DNA from: Gimesia algae
GTDB lineage: Bacteria > Planctomycetota > Planctomycetia > Planctomycetales > Planctomycetaceae
Direction of reading: 5' to 3'
Assembly (NCBI RefSeq): GCF_007746795.1
Contig: NZ_CP036343.1
Location: 3,838,369 to 3,902,368, forward strand
DNA length: 64,000 bases
The translations under genes were made by a program, and so were the position numbers. Of this stretch, positions 1 through 8,790 are shown piece after piece. The first letter of the stretch is position 1, and every line of letters begins with the position of its first letter. The notes beneath the pieces were generated by a model. The model was given only the letters and a program-made list of their open reading frames with translations, was not told the origin of the DNA and made no database searches.

Positions 1-66
1 CATGGACACTATCTGAATATTGATCAGCCGGAAGCGTTGATCCCGCAGAAAAAAGAAGCGAAGTAA
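1..66 (+). CDS. C-terminal end of an unidentified protein (partial)
   Basis: An open frame runs from the window edge to a TAA at 64-66 and encodes about 21 residues ending in a charged KKEAK tail. The gene starts outside the window, so the product cannot be identified. It converges with the PBP2 gene, whose stop is 12 bases further on. No terminator hairpin is visible between them. Confidence 0.5.
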   Translation, partial: HGHYLNIDQPEALIPQKKEAK

Positions 67-78
67 AATCGATTGAAT

Positions 79-2331
79 TCAGTTTGCCTGCAGTTTGCCT
101 GCCGTGGATTGAAGTAATCCGGTATCGAGCATCGCCCGCACCAGTTTCTGTGCGACCGGTCCCGCGACACGGCTGCCGGAACCGCCATGTTCAATCACAA
201 CGGCAAACGCATATTTGGGTCGGGTGGCTGGTACAAAACCGGCAAACCAGGCGTGATCATTTTTGCCTCCGCCGGTCTCCGCGGTCCCCGTTTTTCCGGC
301 GATGGAAATTTCTTTCATCCGTACCGTTTTGTAGCCGGTTCCGTGAGGATTCGCTACGACATCGATCAAGCCTTCCCGCACGCGTTCCAGGGTATCCGGA
401 TGAATGCCACTCACATAGCGCTGGGGATGAGAGATAATCTGTCTGGTGGTCGTCGTCGATTCTGCCGAGGGAACAATGCTGTAAGCCAGATGGGGGACGA
501 CCAGTTCGCCATTATTGGCAATCACCGCCATGAGCCGCGCGATCTGTAAAGGCGTGACTGTCAACCGGGATTGACCAATGGCAATGCCCAGTGTATCGCC
601 GGGATACCAGGGAGACTTGCCTTTTTTCCTGTCGGATGAAGGGTCGGGCAGATGACCGCCGCGTTCGCCGGAAATATCAATGCCGGTCGGCTTGCCGAAC
701 CCCAGTTGATCGGCCCAGTGGCAGATCGTCTCCGGTCCCATCGTGCGGGCTGCCTGAAAAAAGTAGACGTTACAGGACTGGCATAACGCCTGTGTGAGAT
801 TAATGTCGTTGTGACCGACTCCATAGTGCCGGTAAATATAGTCGCGATGCCGATCAGGTCGGTCCAGGTAACCGCGGCAGGGATACATCTCATCCGGATC
901 GATCTTGCCACTTTCCAGTAATGCGATCGAAGTCAGTGCTTTAAAGGTCGAGCCGGGGGGCAGCATCATCTGAGTGGCCCGGGGAAACAAAGGACGCCGT
1001 GGATCATCCAGCACCGCCTGCCATTCTTCCGGAGATGGATTCAGCAGTAGATTGAGGTCGTACCGCGGTGCAGATGCGGTCGCGACGATCGCGCCACTCC
1101 GTACATCAAGGACCACGATGCAGCCCCCTGTGGAAGGCTCAATCAGGGGTGAATCGTTTTCATCCTTCTGCTGCGCCAATTCGTCCAACGACTGATCCAG
1201 CAGATTCTGAACGTCTCCCTGCAGCCGTGTATTCAAAGTCAACACGACATCGTCACCCGATTTGGGTTCGCGAACGACTTCGCTGCGGATGATTTCGCCC
1301 TGCCTGTTTTTCACGACACGTTTTAAGCCACGCAACCCACGCAGGAATCGATCGTACGAGCGTTCGATCCCCATTTTGCCGATGCGGTCGCCTTCCTTGT
1401 AATCCAGCGGATCTCCGTCGGGATACTGTTCGCGTCTGGCAGCCAGCGTTTTTTCATCGATGCGATGTCGAATCCCCAGTTCGTGCGGGGCGATCGTTTT
1501 CTGCGGATACTCGCGGAGCGTTGCCACCTGGATATTCACGCCGGGAAAGTGCTCCGGATGGGCGGAAATCGCCAGTGCAATCTCACGGGGAATTTCTGAC
1601 TTCACAGTATGGTAATCCAGCTCTTCACGGACGACAATCCGTTCCCGCTGTGGTCTTCGGGGTGGACGGGTTAATGTTTCTTTCAACAGTTTCCAGAACG
1701 CCTGCGGATAATCAGTCGGCGTTGTTTCAGCTTTTTTGACAGCCACTTCGACCGACTGCGTCTCCGCGCGCTTTTGTTCGGCTCTCTCATTCACGCTTTC
1801 AATAATATTTTCTACGCGTTTCTGAATCTCATTACCGGAAGCCAGCAAGTCCTGTTGAGGAACTTGCATCACCAATGCCAGTTCTTCCCACAACTGCTGA
1901 CGACGCGCGAGCACTTTTTCGCGGGCCGCCTCGACTTTTTCTTTTTGACGACGCTCGACCGGTTTTAACAGTGTCAGCGCCTGCTGTTGTAACCAGCGTT
2001 CATTGGGCGGCTCTTCCAGCCAGCGGTAATGCACCTGCAGGTCGAAGCGTTCGACATCCATTGCCAGCACGCGTCCATCGATGGAGACAATACGTCCGTC
2101 TCGGCTGGGAATCGTCTCGAAGGATTCGGTCGTCTTGCCAAACTGCGAGTAAAAATGCTCGGCATTCATCATCTGAATGAACGCCAGCCGCCCACCAACC
2201 GCCAGCAGCGGTGCCAGCAGAAACAGACCCAGCAGACAGACCCGCAGACCAGGCAGACCATCCACCTGAAACGGATTACCGCTCGCTTCGCTTTCTGAAT
2301 CCAGATGATTACTGCCGGGACGATTACGCAT
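79..2331 (-). CDS. mrdA: Penicillin-binding protein 2 (peptidoglycan D,D-transpeptidase of the elongasome)
   Basis: This class B PBP cross-links peptidoglycan during side-wall growth. It is 750 residues with one N-terminal membrane segment (about residues 28-50), a dimerisation region and a C-terminal transpeptidase domain. The active-site motifs are visible: STFK (about residue 459), SCN (SxN) and KTGT (about residue 680). At 750 aa it is longer than typical PBP2 (about 630); the extra length is a charged, coiled-coil-like insert at about residues 115-240, rich in E/K/R/Q. It is the last gene of the mreB-mreC-mreD-PBP2 operon, with a 10-base gap after mreD. The family call is strong; the symbol rests on context. 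Confidence 0.93.
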   Translation of the reverse strand: MRNRPGSNHLDSESEASGNPFQVDGLPGLRVCLLGLFLLAPLLAVGGRLAFIQMMNAEHFYSQFGKTTESFETIPSRDGRIVSIDGRVLAMDVERFDLQVHYRWLEEPPNERWLQQQALTLLKPVERRQKEKVEAAREKVLARRQQLWEELALVMQVPQQDLLASGNEIQKRVENIIESVNERAEQKRAETQSVEVAVKKAETTPTDYPQAFWKLLKETLTRPPRRPQRERIVVREELDYHTVKSEIPREIALAISAHPEHFPGVNIQVATLREYPQKTIAPHELGIRHRIDEKTLAARREQYPDGDPLDYKEGDRIGKMGIERSYDRFLRGLRGLKRVVKNRQGEIIRSEVVREPKSGDDVVLTLNTRLQGDVQNLLDQSLDELAQQKDENDSPLIEPSTGGCIVVLDVRSGAIVATASAPRYDLNLLLNPSPEEWQAVLDDPRRPLFPRATQMMLPPGSTFKALTSIALLESGKIDPDEMYPCRGYLDRPDRHRDYIYRHYGVGHNDINLTQALCQSCNVYFFQAARTMGPETICHWADQLGFGKPTGIDISGERGGHLPDPSSDRKKGKSPWYPGDTLGIAIGQSRLTVTPLQIARLMAVIANNGELVVPHLAYSIVPSAESTTTTRQIISHPQRYVSGIHPDTLERVREGLIDVVANPHGTGYKTVRMKEISIAGKTGTAETGGGKNDHAWFAGFVPATRPKYAFAVVIEHGGSGSRVAGPVAQKLVRAMLDTGLLQSTAGKLQAN

Positions 2332-2341
2332 TGAGATTTAT

Positions 2342-2878
2342 TTACTGATAGTATTGAGGGGAATAGGAGTCAGAACCGCTCCTGACAGTCGAAAGGTCAA
2401 AGGGCAACGGTTTGATTAGAATCAGTAAGAGCAGTCCCACCACAGCGGTCGCCAGACTGTTGCCTGCTGACTGTTGCAGGATGCTTGAGAGTTCAGAGAT
2501 CAGTTCTGCTCCCGCTTCCAGATGATTCAAAATCTGAAACAGACCGTCGAATAAAAATGACAGCAACGCCAGCATCACAAATCGGCTGAAGAGTGAGCGA
2601 AGTTGAAAATGGATCTGTACGCGATAAGCAAGCCAGATCAGAATTGTCAGCAGCAATACTCCCGTACCGGGAATTGCGGAGTCAAAGGCTTCACAGACCA
2701 GTCCCGCCAGCAGTGCGCCGAGTATGACACGTGCATCGCGGAGCCAGAACAGAGCCAGGCCTGTTACCAACACGATCAGGTTGGGACGATATCCGTCGGG
2801 ACTCAGTTCGGGAACCACACTGATCTGAGTAATCAGACAGACATATCCCAGCATAAGCAGGCTGAATAATTTCATCAC
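2342..2878 (-). CDS. mreD: Rod shape-determining protein MreD
   Basis: A 178-residue, very hydrophobic protein with about five predicted membrane segments, as expected for MreD, the inner-membrane partner of MreC. Sequence conservation in this family is weak, so position carries the call: it lies 12 bases after mreC and 10 bases before the PBP2 gene on the same strand. It ends with a short polar tail rich in Ser and Tyr. Confidence 0.82.
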   Translation of the reverse strand: MMKLFSLLMLGYVCLITQISVVPELSPDGYRPNLIVLVTGLALFWLRDARVILGALLAGLVCEAFDSAIPGTGVLLLTILIWLAYRVQIHFQLRSLFSRFVMLALLSFLFDGLFQILNHLEAGAELISELSSILQQSAGNSLATAVVGLLLLILIKPLPFDLSTVRSGSDSYSPQYYQ

Positions 2879-2890
2879 TTGCGGTCCCCT

Positions 2891-3856
2891 TCAGTTAGCC
2901 AGCATCCGTCGCGGATTGATGATCTGTCGCAGCACACTGACCTGTTTGATATCAGACAGCGTGACGGCTGGCTCTACAATTATTTTCCAGTAAGGTGCCC
3001 CACGAGGCAGTTCTGCTTCCATCACGCGACCGTAATACATGGGCTGCCCCAGCGTGGACTGCATACTTAGCGGAAGCGCGCGATCGACTTCCCCCGTATA
3101 AACGTCCTGCCCGACCTGGATTGATTCGGTGGGTGGAATCTGCAGCAGTTCACATTTGCCTTCTCCCAGACCCACCAGAATTCCATCAGTGCCCAGCTGT
3201 AAGCCCTGCTCTGTCCGGCGGGCAATGCGTGCCGAGCCACGGTACTTGACCGACGTGATGGGAATCAGACTGCTGGTCCAGCTGCCGACTTCGTCAATTT
3301 TTCCGATGACTGCTTGCCCTGCATATAAGGCATACCCGGGTTTGATGCCTTGCGCGGTCCCCTGATCTATCAGAGGGTAATCGGATTCCAATACGAACGA
3401 TGATTCGAACACTCCCTGCTCACGTCCCTGATTGAGCAACTGTCCTTCCCGTAACAGTGAGATCGCCGACTCGCCCAGAATCTGCGCTTCGAGCAGATCC
3501 GGAACCAGCAGACGGTCGCTGGACTGTGTCTGATAGTTGGGAACGCCTGTCTGTTTCAAGCGCTGTAACTCTTCGGAGAACTGCAGCGACTGCAACTCCA
3601 GCCTGCGGTTTGCCTGTTTACTGTCGGTCAACTGTCGTTCCAGCTGCGTCACACGCGGATCGGTCGCGTCCGCTTTTGCCACAGTCGCTTCCCAGGCTTT
3701 CATCTGCTGCACGAGTATCAAGCCGGGCCGGGCTGTATCGCGAATCAGATTATACAGCCGACTCGAATACTCTGCCGGCATCGCATACAGGCTGCCTGAA
3801 ACCAGGAATGCCAGCAGGACCAGTTTGATTTCCGAAAACCGCGTTTCGCGTTTCAT
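2891..3856 (-). CDS. mreC: Rod shape-determining protein MreC
   Basis: MreC is the periplasmic scaffold that links the MreB filament to the peptidoglycan synthases. The 321-residue product has an N-terminal membrane segment (about residues 10-28), a coiled coil (about 60-110, with LERQL and LQRLKQ heptads) and the C-terminal beta-barrel region. It lies 19 bases after mreB and 12 bases before mreD. Length and architecture are normal for the family. Confidence 0.9.
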   Translation of the reverse strand: MKRETRFSEIKLVLLAFLVSGSLYAMPAEYSSRLYNLIRDTARPGLILVQQMKAWEATVAKADATDPRVTQLERQLTDSKQANRRLELQSLQFSEELQRLKQTGVPNYQTQSSDRLLVPDLLEAQILGESAISLLREGQLLNQGREQGVFESSFVLESDYPLIDQGTAQGIKPGYALYAGQAVIGKIDEVGSWTSSLIPITSVKYRGSARIARRTEQGLQLGTDGILVGLGEGKCELLQIPPTESIQVGQDVYTGEVDRALPLSMQSTLGQPMYYGRVMEAELPRGAPYWKIIVEPAVTLSDIKQVSVLRQIINPRRMLAN

Positions 3857-3875
3857 AGATTACAGCCCCGTCCCT

Positions 3876-4925
3876 TTAAAAATCGCCATCGCCATTATCA
3901 AAGGCATGTCGCCACTGACTGAGATGTTCGAGGCAGATCGCGGTGCCTCGCGCGACGGTCCGGAGCGGATCCTCATCAACGCGTACGGGAATTCCCAGTT
4001 GTTCGCTCATGTAATAAGCCAGGCCGCGAAGCAGCGCACCGCCGCCCGTGAGTACCAGGCCATTGTCGGCCAGATCCGCCACCAGTTCCGGCTTACACTG
4101 TTCGATGGTCTGCTTGCAGCAGTTCAGGATGGATTCCAGCGGTCCATGTAATGCATCCCGCAGTTCTTCACTGGTCACGATTGCTTTGCGGGGAATGCTG
4201 CTGATAATATCCAGGCCTTTGACTTCGCCCGTCAACTCCTGCTCCAGGGGATAGGCGCTGCCCAGTTCCAGCTTCAAGTCTTCTGCGGTCTGCACGCCAA
4301 TCCGTAGCGAATAATGCTGCTTCATGTATTCGACAATCGCATCGTCACAACGATCGCCGCCAATGCGAACCGAATTACTGACGACGGTATCGCCCATACT
4401 CATGATGGCGACTTCCGTCGTGCCCCCACCAATGTCACATACCATGCTCGCCATCGGCTCTGAAATCGGCAGGCCGGCACCGATGCCCGCTGCTTTCGAT
4501 TCTTCAATTAAATAGACACGACCGGCACCCGCGCGCTCGGCACTGTTGAACACGGCCCGTTTCTCGACCGGTGTAATACTACCAGGAACTGCGATCACAA
4601 CCCGAGGTCGCAAGCCGCGCGAATGATGGCGGGCTTTGTGTATGAAATAACGGAGCATCGCCTCGCACAGTTCGAAGTCGGTGATCACACCTTCTTTAAG
4701 CGGACGGACAGCGATGATACTGTCAGGCGTGCGGCCCAGCATCTGTTTGGCCAGTTTGCCGACGGCGGTTCCTTTGCCCAGAATCTTGCGGCTGCCTTTA
4801 TGCAATGCAACCACCGAGGGTTCGTCCAGCGCAATGCCCTCGCCCTGGATCGCGACGATCGTATTCGCCGTTCCCAGATCGATCGCCAAGTCAGGACAGA
4901 GCCATTGACGTAAACGGTGCAGCAT
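3876..4925 (-). CDS. mreB: Rod shape-determining protein MreB (bacterial actin)
   Basis: MreB is the actin-like ATPase that organises lateral cell-wall synthesis. The actin-fold motifs are present: DLGTANT (phosphate 1), DIGGGTTE (phosphate 2) and TGGGALLRG (adenosine). The start at 4925 gives 349 aa, the usual family length; a further 51-base extension to a TTG codon at 4976 is possible but less likely. First gene of the mreBCD-PBP2 operon. Confidence 0.95.
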   Translation of the reverse strand: MLHRLRQWLCPDLAIDLGTANTIVAIQGEGIALDEPSVVALHKGSRKILGKGTAVGKLAKQMLGRTPDSIIAVRPLKEGVITDFELCEAMLRYFIHKARHHSRGLRPRVVIAVPGSITPVEKRAVFNSAERAGAGRVYLIEESKAAGIGAGLPISEPMASMVCDIGGGTTEVAIMSMGDTVVSNSVRIGGDRCDDAIVEYMKQHYSLRIGVQTAEDLKLELGSAYPLEQELTGEVKGLDIISSIPRKAIVTSEELRDALHGPLESILNCCKQTIEQCKPELVADLADNGLVLTGGGALLRGLAYYMSEQLGIPVRVDEDPLRTVARGTAICLEHLSQWRHAFDNGDGDF

Positions 4926-5212
4926 CCTTGCACTACCGCTTCTTTTAAAAAGAATAAGTGGGCTGAACAGAATCAAGTACGAAACTCAACAAAGCATTAT
5001 TGAGTCGCCTGCTATTCACAAAACTTCCTGTTAAGATTGGGAAAATGTATTCGAGATGGTGAGTTTCTGCAAGATGCAGTTTCGAAACAGCCTTAACACT
5101 GTAAAAACAGGTAAACCTGGCTGTCTTGCGAATTCACCAGAATTTGGATTTGGGACGAGCAGTGCTATAATCCCAGTACAAACCTGAAACAGAGAGAGTG
5201 AACGAATAATCC
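4926..5212. promoter_or_regulatory. Divergent intergenic region between mreB and a CPBP protease gene
   Basis: These roughly 290 bases separate two outward-facing genes, so promoters for the mre operon (minus) and the protease gene (plus) must lie here. No clear operator or riboswitch was recognised. Confidence 0.35.
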
Positions 5213-5854
5213 ATGGCAGATTGGGATGAAGAAGAAGATTTTGAAGAAACGACTGCGCCAGAACAGCAATCTTTCATCCTGGGTGGCTCTCTGATTTCAA
5301 TCGGCATCATTGTGATTGCCTTCGGAGTCGGCTGGGGATTGGGTGTCAGTCCGCTTGCCAACCTCAACTGGAACTGGATGGATCTGCTGATTGGCGCACT
5401 GGCTGCGCTGCCTTTGTATCTGTTTTTTTTCTGGACAGCAAAATTGCCTATCAAGAGTTTTCAACAGATCCAGCAGTTCCTGCTTGAAGAACTCGGGCCC
5501 CGCGTGGAGCACGGTAAAGTCTGGGAGTTATTCATCCTCTGTATCTTTATCGGCCTGGGTGAAGAGATGCTGTTTCGCGGCGTACTGCAGTCCTGGGCGA
5601 CACAATACGGAGTCGTTGCTGCCATCATCTTCACCAACATTCTGTTTGGCGTTTTACATTCCATCACGCGGCTGTACGTCATCGTGGCAACACTGATGGG
5701 CGTTTACATGAGCCTGCTGCTGATTCTCTTTACGCCCCAGAATCTGCTGATTCCGGTCACTACACATACCGTCTACGACTTCATGTGCTTTATGTATGTC
5801 ATGCGCGTGTATCGCCAGCAGAAAGAGGCTGGGCAGCCATACGAATCAGAGTAA
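5213..5854 (+). CDS. CPBP family intramembrane glutamic endopeptidase
   Basis: A 213-residue membrane protein of the CPBP (Abi/CAAX protease) family. Its diagnostic motifs are present: EEMLFRG (EExxxR, about residue 117), FGVLH (FxxxH) and a C-terminal HTVYD segment. The N-terminus is an acidic cytoplasmic stretch followed by several membrane helices. Members act as intramembrane proteases or chaperone-like processing factors; the substrate here is unknown. The ATG at 5213 lies behind a purine-rich AGAGAGAG stretch. Confidence 0.85.
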   Translation: MADWDEEEDFEETTAPEQQSFILGGSLISIGIIVIAFGVGWGLGVSPLANLNWNWMDLLIGALAALPLYLFFFWTAKLPIKSFQQIQQFLLEELGPRVEHGKVWELFILCIFIGLGEEMLFRGVLQSWATQYGVVAAIIFTNILFGVLHSITRLYVIVATLMGVYMSLLLILFTPQNLLIPVTTHTVYDFMCFMYVMRVYRQQKEAGQPYESE

Positions 5855-5901
5855 CAAATTTCTTTTTCTACCAAAATGTAACAGTCGACCCTGTCAGTTG
5901 A

Positions 5902-7074
5902 TCACTTTGCTTCGATCAACTGTTTCAGTTTGTCGCGGTCTGCTTTTTCCCACAGATTCAATTTCCCGACAACATTTCCCTGGCGGTCGATCACAATAGA
6001 ACTCGGGAAGCTGTTGATCCCGTATTCAACGTTCATTTTTGCGTTCGCAATTGGTTCTCCTTCGGGAGAGAACGGCAATTTTCGAAAATGGGTGAGGGCC
6101 ACTGGAAAGTTAATCGTTTTTCCCTTCCAGATATTCTTTCGGATTTTGATCAGCTTCCCATCCAGTTCTTTGACCGAAGTCACTTCGTCATCTTCACCAT
6201 ACGGCGTGTGTATGCCAATGATTGCGAGTTCGTCCTGTGAATATTCTTCCCGCAGCTTAAAGAGTTCCGGAATGCCGGAATATACGCAAGGACCACACCA
6301 CCAGCCCCAGAATTCCAAAACAACCACTTTTCCTCTGAGCTGTGATAGTTTGACCGGTGGGCCGTTTTTCCATTCTCGAACATCAGTAATTTCAGGAGCA
6401 GGTTGCCCTTCAAGTAAAATCCACTGCTTGGCACGGGCGTCCGACATCCCCGCATCAAATTCTTTCTTTCCCGCTTTGATGACGATTGTTTTTTCAACCG
6501 GATTAATATGATTTGAGTGGCCCACAATAGAAAACGTTCCCGGCGGGAGAAAAAAATGGAGCGTCGAACCTGTGTCCTGACACCACTGGCAAATCATGTT
6601 TTCCGAAGCGCTTAAACCACGAACTTTACCGGTTTCTTTCCCGATCTGATTTAACTGACTGCTTTTGATTTTCCAGGTGACATGACATTCGGGATACATG
6701 GTCAGCACCAGTGGCGACTGTTTGTCTTCAATCAAATCCGTCCGTTTCACGGCGACCAGGCCGCGCCCGGCGTGACGCGCATAGACCATGCCGCGATATT
6801 TATCCGGATCGCGAAACTGGATGAGCCCTTCCGAGTCTGACGTGAGTTCAAAGTGACCGAAAGTCCAACTCGCTCCCTGCTCACGATCAAAACCGTTGAC
6901 GATAGCCACCATCCCGGTCTGCGCTCCTTCGACCGGTTTACCTGTTTCATCGAGGAGCTTCACGGTGAGAAACGGTTTAGCTTCCTCAGCCCCTGCCTGC
7001 TGCTGCTCTGCAGCAACAACCTGAGAAACGCAGAGGATGGTAAGCATTGTCATACAATTCAGCCAGAAGCGCAT
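5902..7074 (-). CDS. TlpA-like thioredoxin-domain protein, exported
   Basis: A 390-residue exported protein: signal peptide (residues 1 to about 21), a 200-residue beta-rich region of the planctomycete carboxypeptidase-regulatory-like type, then a TlpA/ResA thioredoxin fold with WCGPC as redox centre. The start at 7074 is preferred because GGAG lies six bases upstream and a signal peptide follows at once; the open frame continues upstream to 7293 without those marks. It probably catalyses thiol-disulfide exchange outside the cytoplasm. It converges with the CPBP gene. Confidence 0.85.
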   Translation of the reverse strand: MRFWLNCMTMLTILCVSQVVAAEQQQAGAEEAKPFLTVKLLDETGKPVEGAQTGMVAIVNGFDREQGASWTFGHFELTSDSEGLIQFRDPDKYRGMVYARHAGRGLVAVKRTDLIEDKQSPLVLTMYPECHVTWKIKSSQLNQIGKETGKVRGLSASENMICQWCQDTGSTLHFFLPPGTFSIVGHSNHINPVEKTIVIKAGKKEFDAGMSDARAKQWILLEGQPAPEITDVREWKNGPPVKLSQLRGKVVVLEFWGWWCGPCVYSGIPELFKLREEYSQDELAIIGIHTPYGEDDEVTSVKELDGKLIKIRKNIWKGKTINFPVALTHFRKLPFSPEGEPIANAKMNVEYGINSFPSSIVIDRQGNVVGKLNLWEKADRDKLKQLIEAK

Positions 7075-7331
7075 GTTCTTCTCCGCTAACAGACCCATTG
7101 TTGAGTTCACACTTCTTGAAGATAGAACTGAGTCTCGACTTTGTCTAACAGAAAGTGAGATTTCACAGATTATCTGGAATAGATGACCCCGGATAAAATC
7201 CGAGGTTGTCAACGACAACAGGAAACTGGCAGAGCAGTCATACGAATGGACAGTCAACTCACCCACCTCACCCCATGACGCCTCAAAGAGCAAACCGTTG
7301 GCTCACTTTCAGGAACGTCAAACAGTCAGTT

Positions 7332-7375
7332 TCCTGCTCGCTACGCTCGGCCCGGATTGCATCCGGGCCACCCAT
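7332..7375 (-). repeat. Short GC-rich palindromic repeat C, copy 1
   Basis: On the minus strand it reads ATGGGTGGCCCGGATGCAAT, then CCGGGCCGAGCGTAGCGAGC, then AGGA. It contains two small hairpins, CCCGGAT/ATCCGGG and GAGCG/CGAGC. It matches the copy at 50307-50351 with only a few differences. Confidence 0.7.
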
Positions 7376-7382
7376 TCTGTTT

Positions 7383-7419
7383 AACTTTCGTGCGGTTTCG
7401 TGTTTTTCGTGGTAGAAAG
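7383..7419 (+). repeat. TTTCGTG-rich short repeat D, copy 1
   Basis: Three spaced TTTCGTG units are followed by GTGGTAGAAA. The same arrangement, slightly diverged, occurs at 50077-50115 and also lies near a copy of repeat C. Confidence 0.55.
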
Positions 7420-7458
7420 TATTAACCTGAACCGCAGCGGGTGAAACTATGATTGTAT

Positions 7459-7495
7459 AAAAAAAGCAGGACGGGCTCTCCTTAACCCGTCCTGC
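7459..7495 (-). terminator. Rho-independent terminator of the Gfo/Idh/MocA gene
   Basis: On the minus strand a perfect 10-bp stem GCAGGACGGG/CCCGTCCTGC with a 10-base loop is followed by a run of seven U. It starts 25 bases after the stop at 7520. Confidence 0.9.
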
Positions 7496-7519
7496 TTCCA
7501 ATTGGCATCCGTTCCATTT

Positions 7520-8596
7520 TTATTTTGCTTTTGGAATCCGGGGATCACGTTTCAGAGGCAGTGATACCTGTTTTCCAGTCCAGGAAGACTGATAGATCGC
7601 CAGAATGATTTCCACACTCTTGCGGCCATCGTTGCCATCGACAAACGGCTTCTTGCCGGTTTTGATCGACTTGATGAAGTCTTTGAGCTGTTCCATGTGA
7701 CCGGCATAGGAGATCGCAGACGGATCACTGGCACCGCCGGTGTTGCCGCTCTTCTTTGCCAGTTCGGTGCGGATCTTTTCATCGCGGGCGTTCTCTTTTT
7801 CGAACTCCCAGTGCAGTACATCGTCCTGTTCGATGATCACGGTCCCTTTGGTACCAGAGATTTCGGTTTTCTTGAGCAGGCCGGGGAAGACGCTGGTGGT
7901 CGCTTCGATCACACCCAGGGCACCGTTTTTGAAGCGAATGGTAGCGACGCCGGTATCTTCGACTTCGATTCGCTTATGAGCCAGGGTACCGGTCATGCCG
8001 TTCACGTCGGCGACTTCACCCATGAACCAGAACAGCAGGTCGACGTTATGAATCGCCTGGTTCATGTAGGCGCCGCCGCCATCCATTTCCCAGGTACCAC
8101 GCCATCCGCCGGAATCGTAGTACTCTTGTGTCCGCCACCATTTGACATAAGTATCGCCTAAGGTCAGTTTACCGAAGCGGCCTTTATCGATCGCTTTTTT
8201 CAGTTCCTGATTGGCGGCACCAAAGCGGGAAGGCATGATGGTTGCCAGCTGTACTTTATTCTTTTTGCAGGCGTCAATAATCGCATCACAGCGTTTGAGT
8301 GTGATTTCGAGTGGCTTTTCGACCACGACATGTTTGCCTGCTTTGGCAGCGGCGACCGCGGGATCCATGTGTGCCCCGCTGGGGGTGCAGATGGTGACAA
8401 CATCCACTTCGGGATCTGCCAGCATTTCATCCAAATCATGATAGGCCGTGCAACCATTCGCTTCTGCAAATTTATCTGCTGATGCTGCAAATCGATCAAA
8501 GCAGGCGACCAGCTTAGCACCGCGAATTTCTTCCAGTGCCTTTGCATGAAAATTCGAAATCATGCCACAGCCGACAATTCCAAAACCTGTTGCCAT
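7520..8596 (-). CDS. Gfo/Idh/MocA family NAD(P)-dependent oxidoreductase
   Basis: A 358-residue sugar-type dehydrogenase. The N-terminal Rossmann fold has a GxGxxx nucleotide motif (GIVGCGMIS), and the family EKP motif with its catalytic lysine is present (VVEKPLEIT, about residue 95). The C-terminal half is the alpha/beta substrate domain with HNVDLLFWF. No signal peptide is seen, so it is cytoplasmic. The substrate, probably a sugar or cyclitol, cannot be told from sequence. It is a single-gene unit with its own terminator. Confidence 0.9.
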   Translation of the reverse strand: MATGFGIVGCGMISNFHAKALEEIRGAKLVACFDRFAASADKFAEANGCTAYHDLDEMLADPEVDVVTICTPSGAHMDPAVAAAKAGKHVVVEKPLEITLKRCDAIIDACKKNKVQLATIMPSRFGAANQELKKAIDKGRFGKLTLGDTYVKWWRTQEYYDSGGWRGTWEMDGGGAYMNQAIHNVDLLFWFMGEVADVNGMTGTLAHKRIEVEDTGVATIRFKNGALGVIEATTSVFPGLLKKTEISGTKGTVIIEQDDVLHWEFEKENARDEKIRTELAKKSGNTGGASDPSAISYAGHMEQLKDFIKSIKTGKKPFVDGNDGRKSVEIILAIYQSSWTGKQVSLPLKRDPRIPKAK

Positions 8597-8790
8597 TACT
8601 GTTGCTTTCTGTATTTCATTTTAAAACCAGGAGTCTCCGTTCACATCTTTGCTGTGAACGTGAGATCGTGAATCTTGAAATTCACCTTATAAAATATCGT
8701 TTTACGAAGTATTTCTTATGAATGCAATCCGCGCGGAATCATTTCCCCTGATTGCCCGCAAAAGGCGGCGGATTTTAATCAGATCACAAG

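Larger units (their letters stand above)
7075..7458. other. Gene-free stretch carrying short dispersed repeats
   Basis: This stretch holds the leader of the TlpA-like gene and two short repeats (7332-7375 and 7383-7419) that recur near 50.1-50.35 kb. Open frames running through it lack start signals and were judged non-coding. Confidence 0.5.

Noticed and set aside
5902-7293. A longer TlpA-like gene starting at 7293
   Set aside because: The extra 73 residues precede the signal peptide and lack a ribosome-binding site; 7074 is better.
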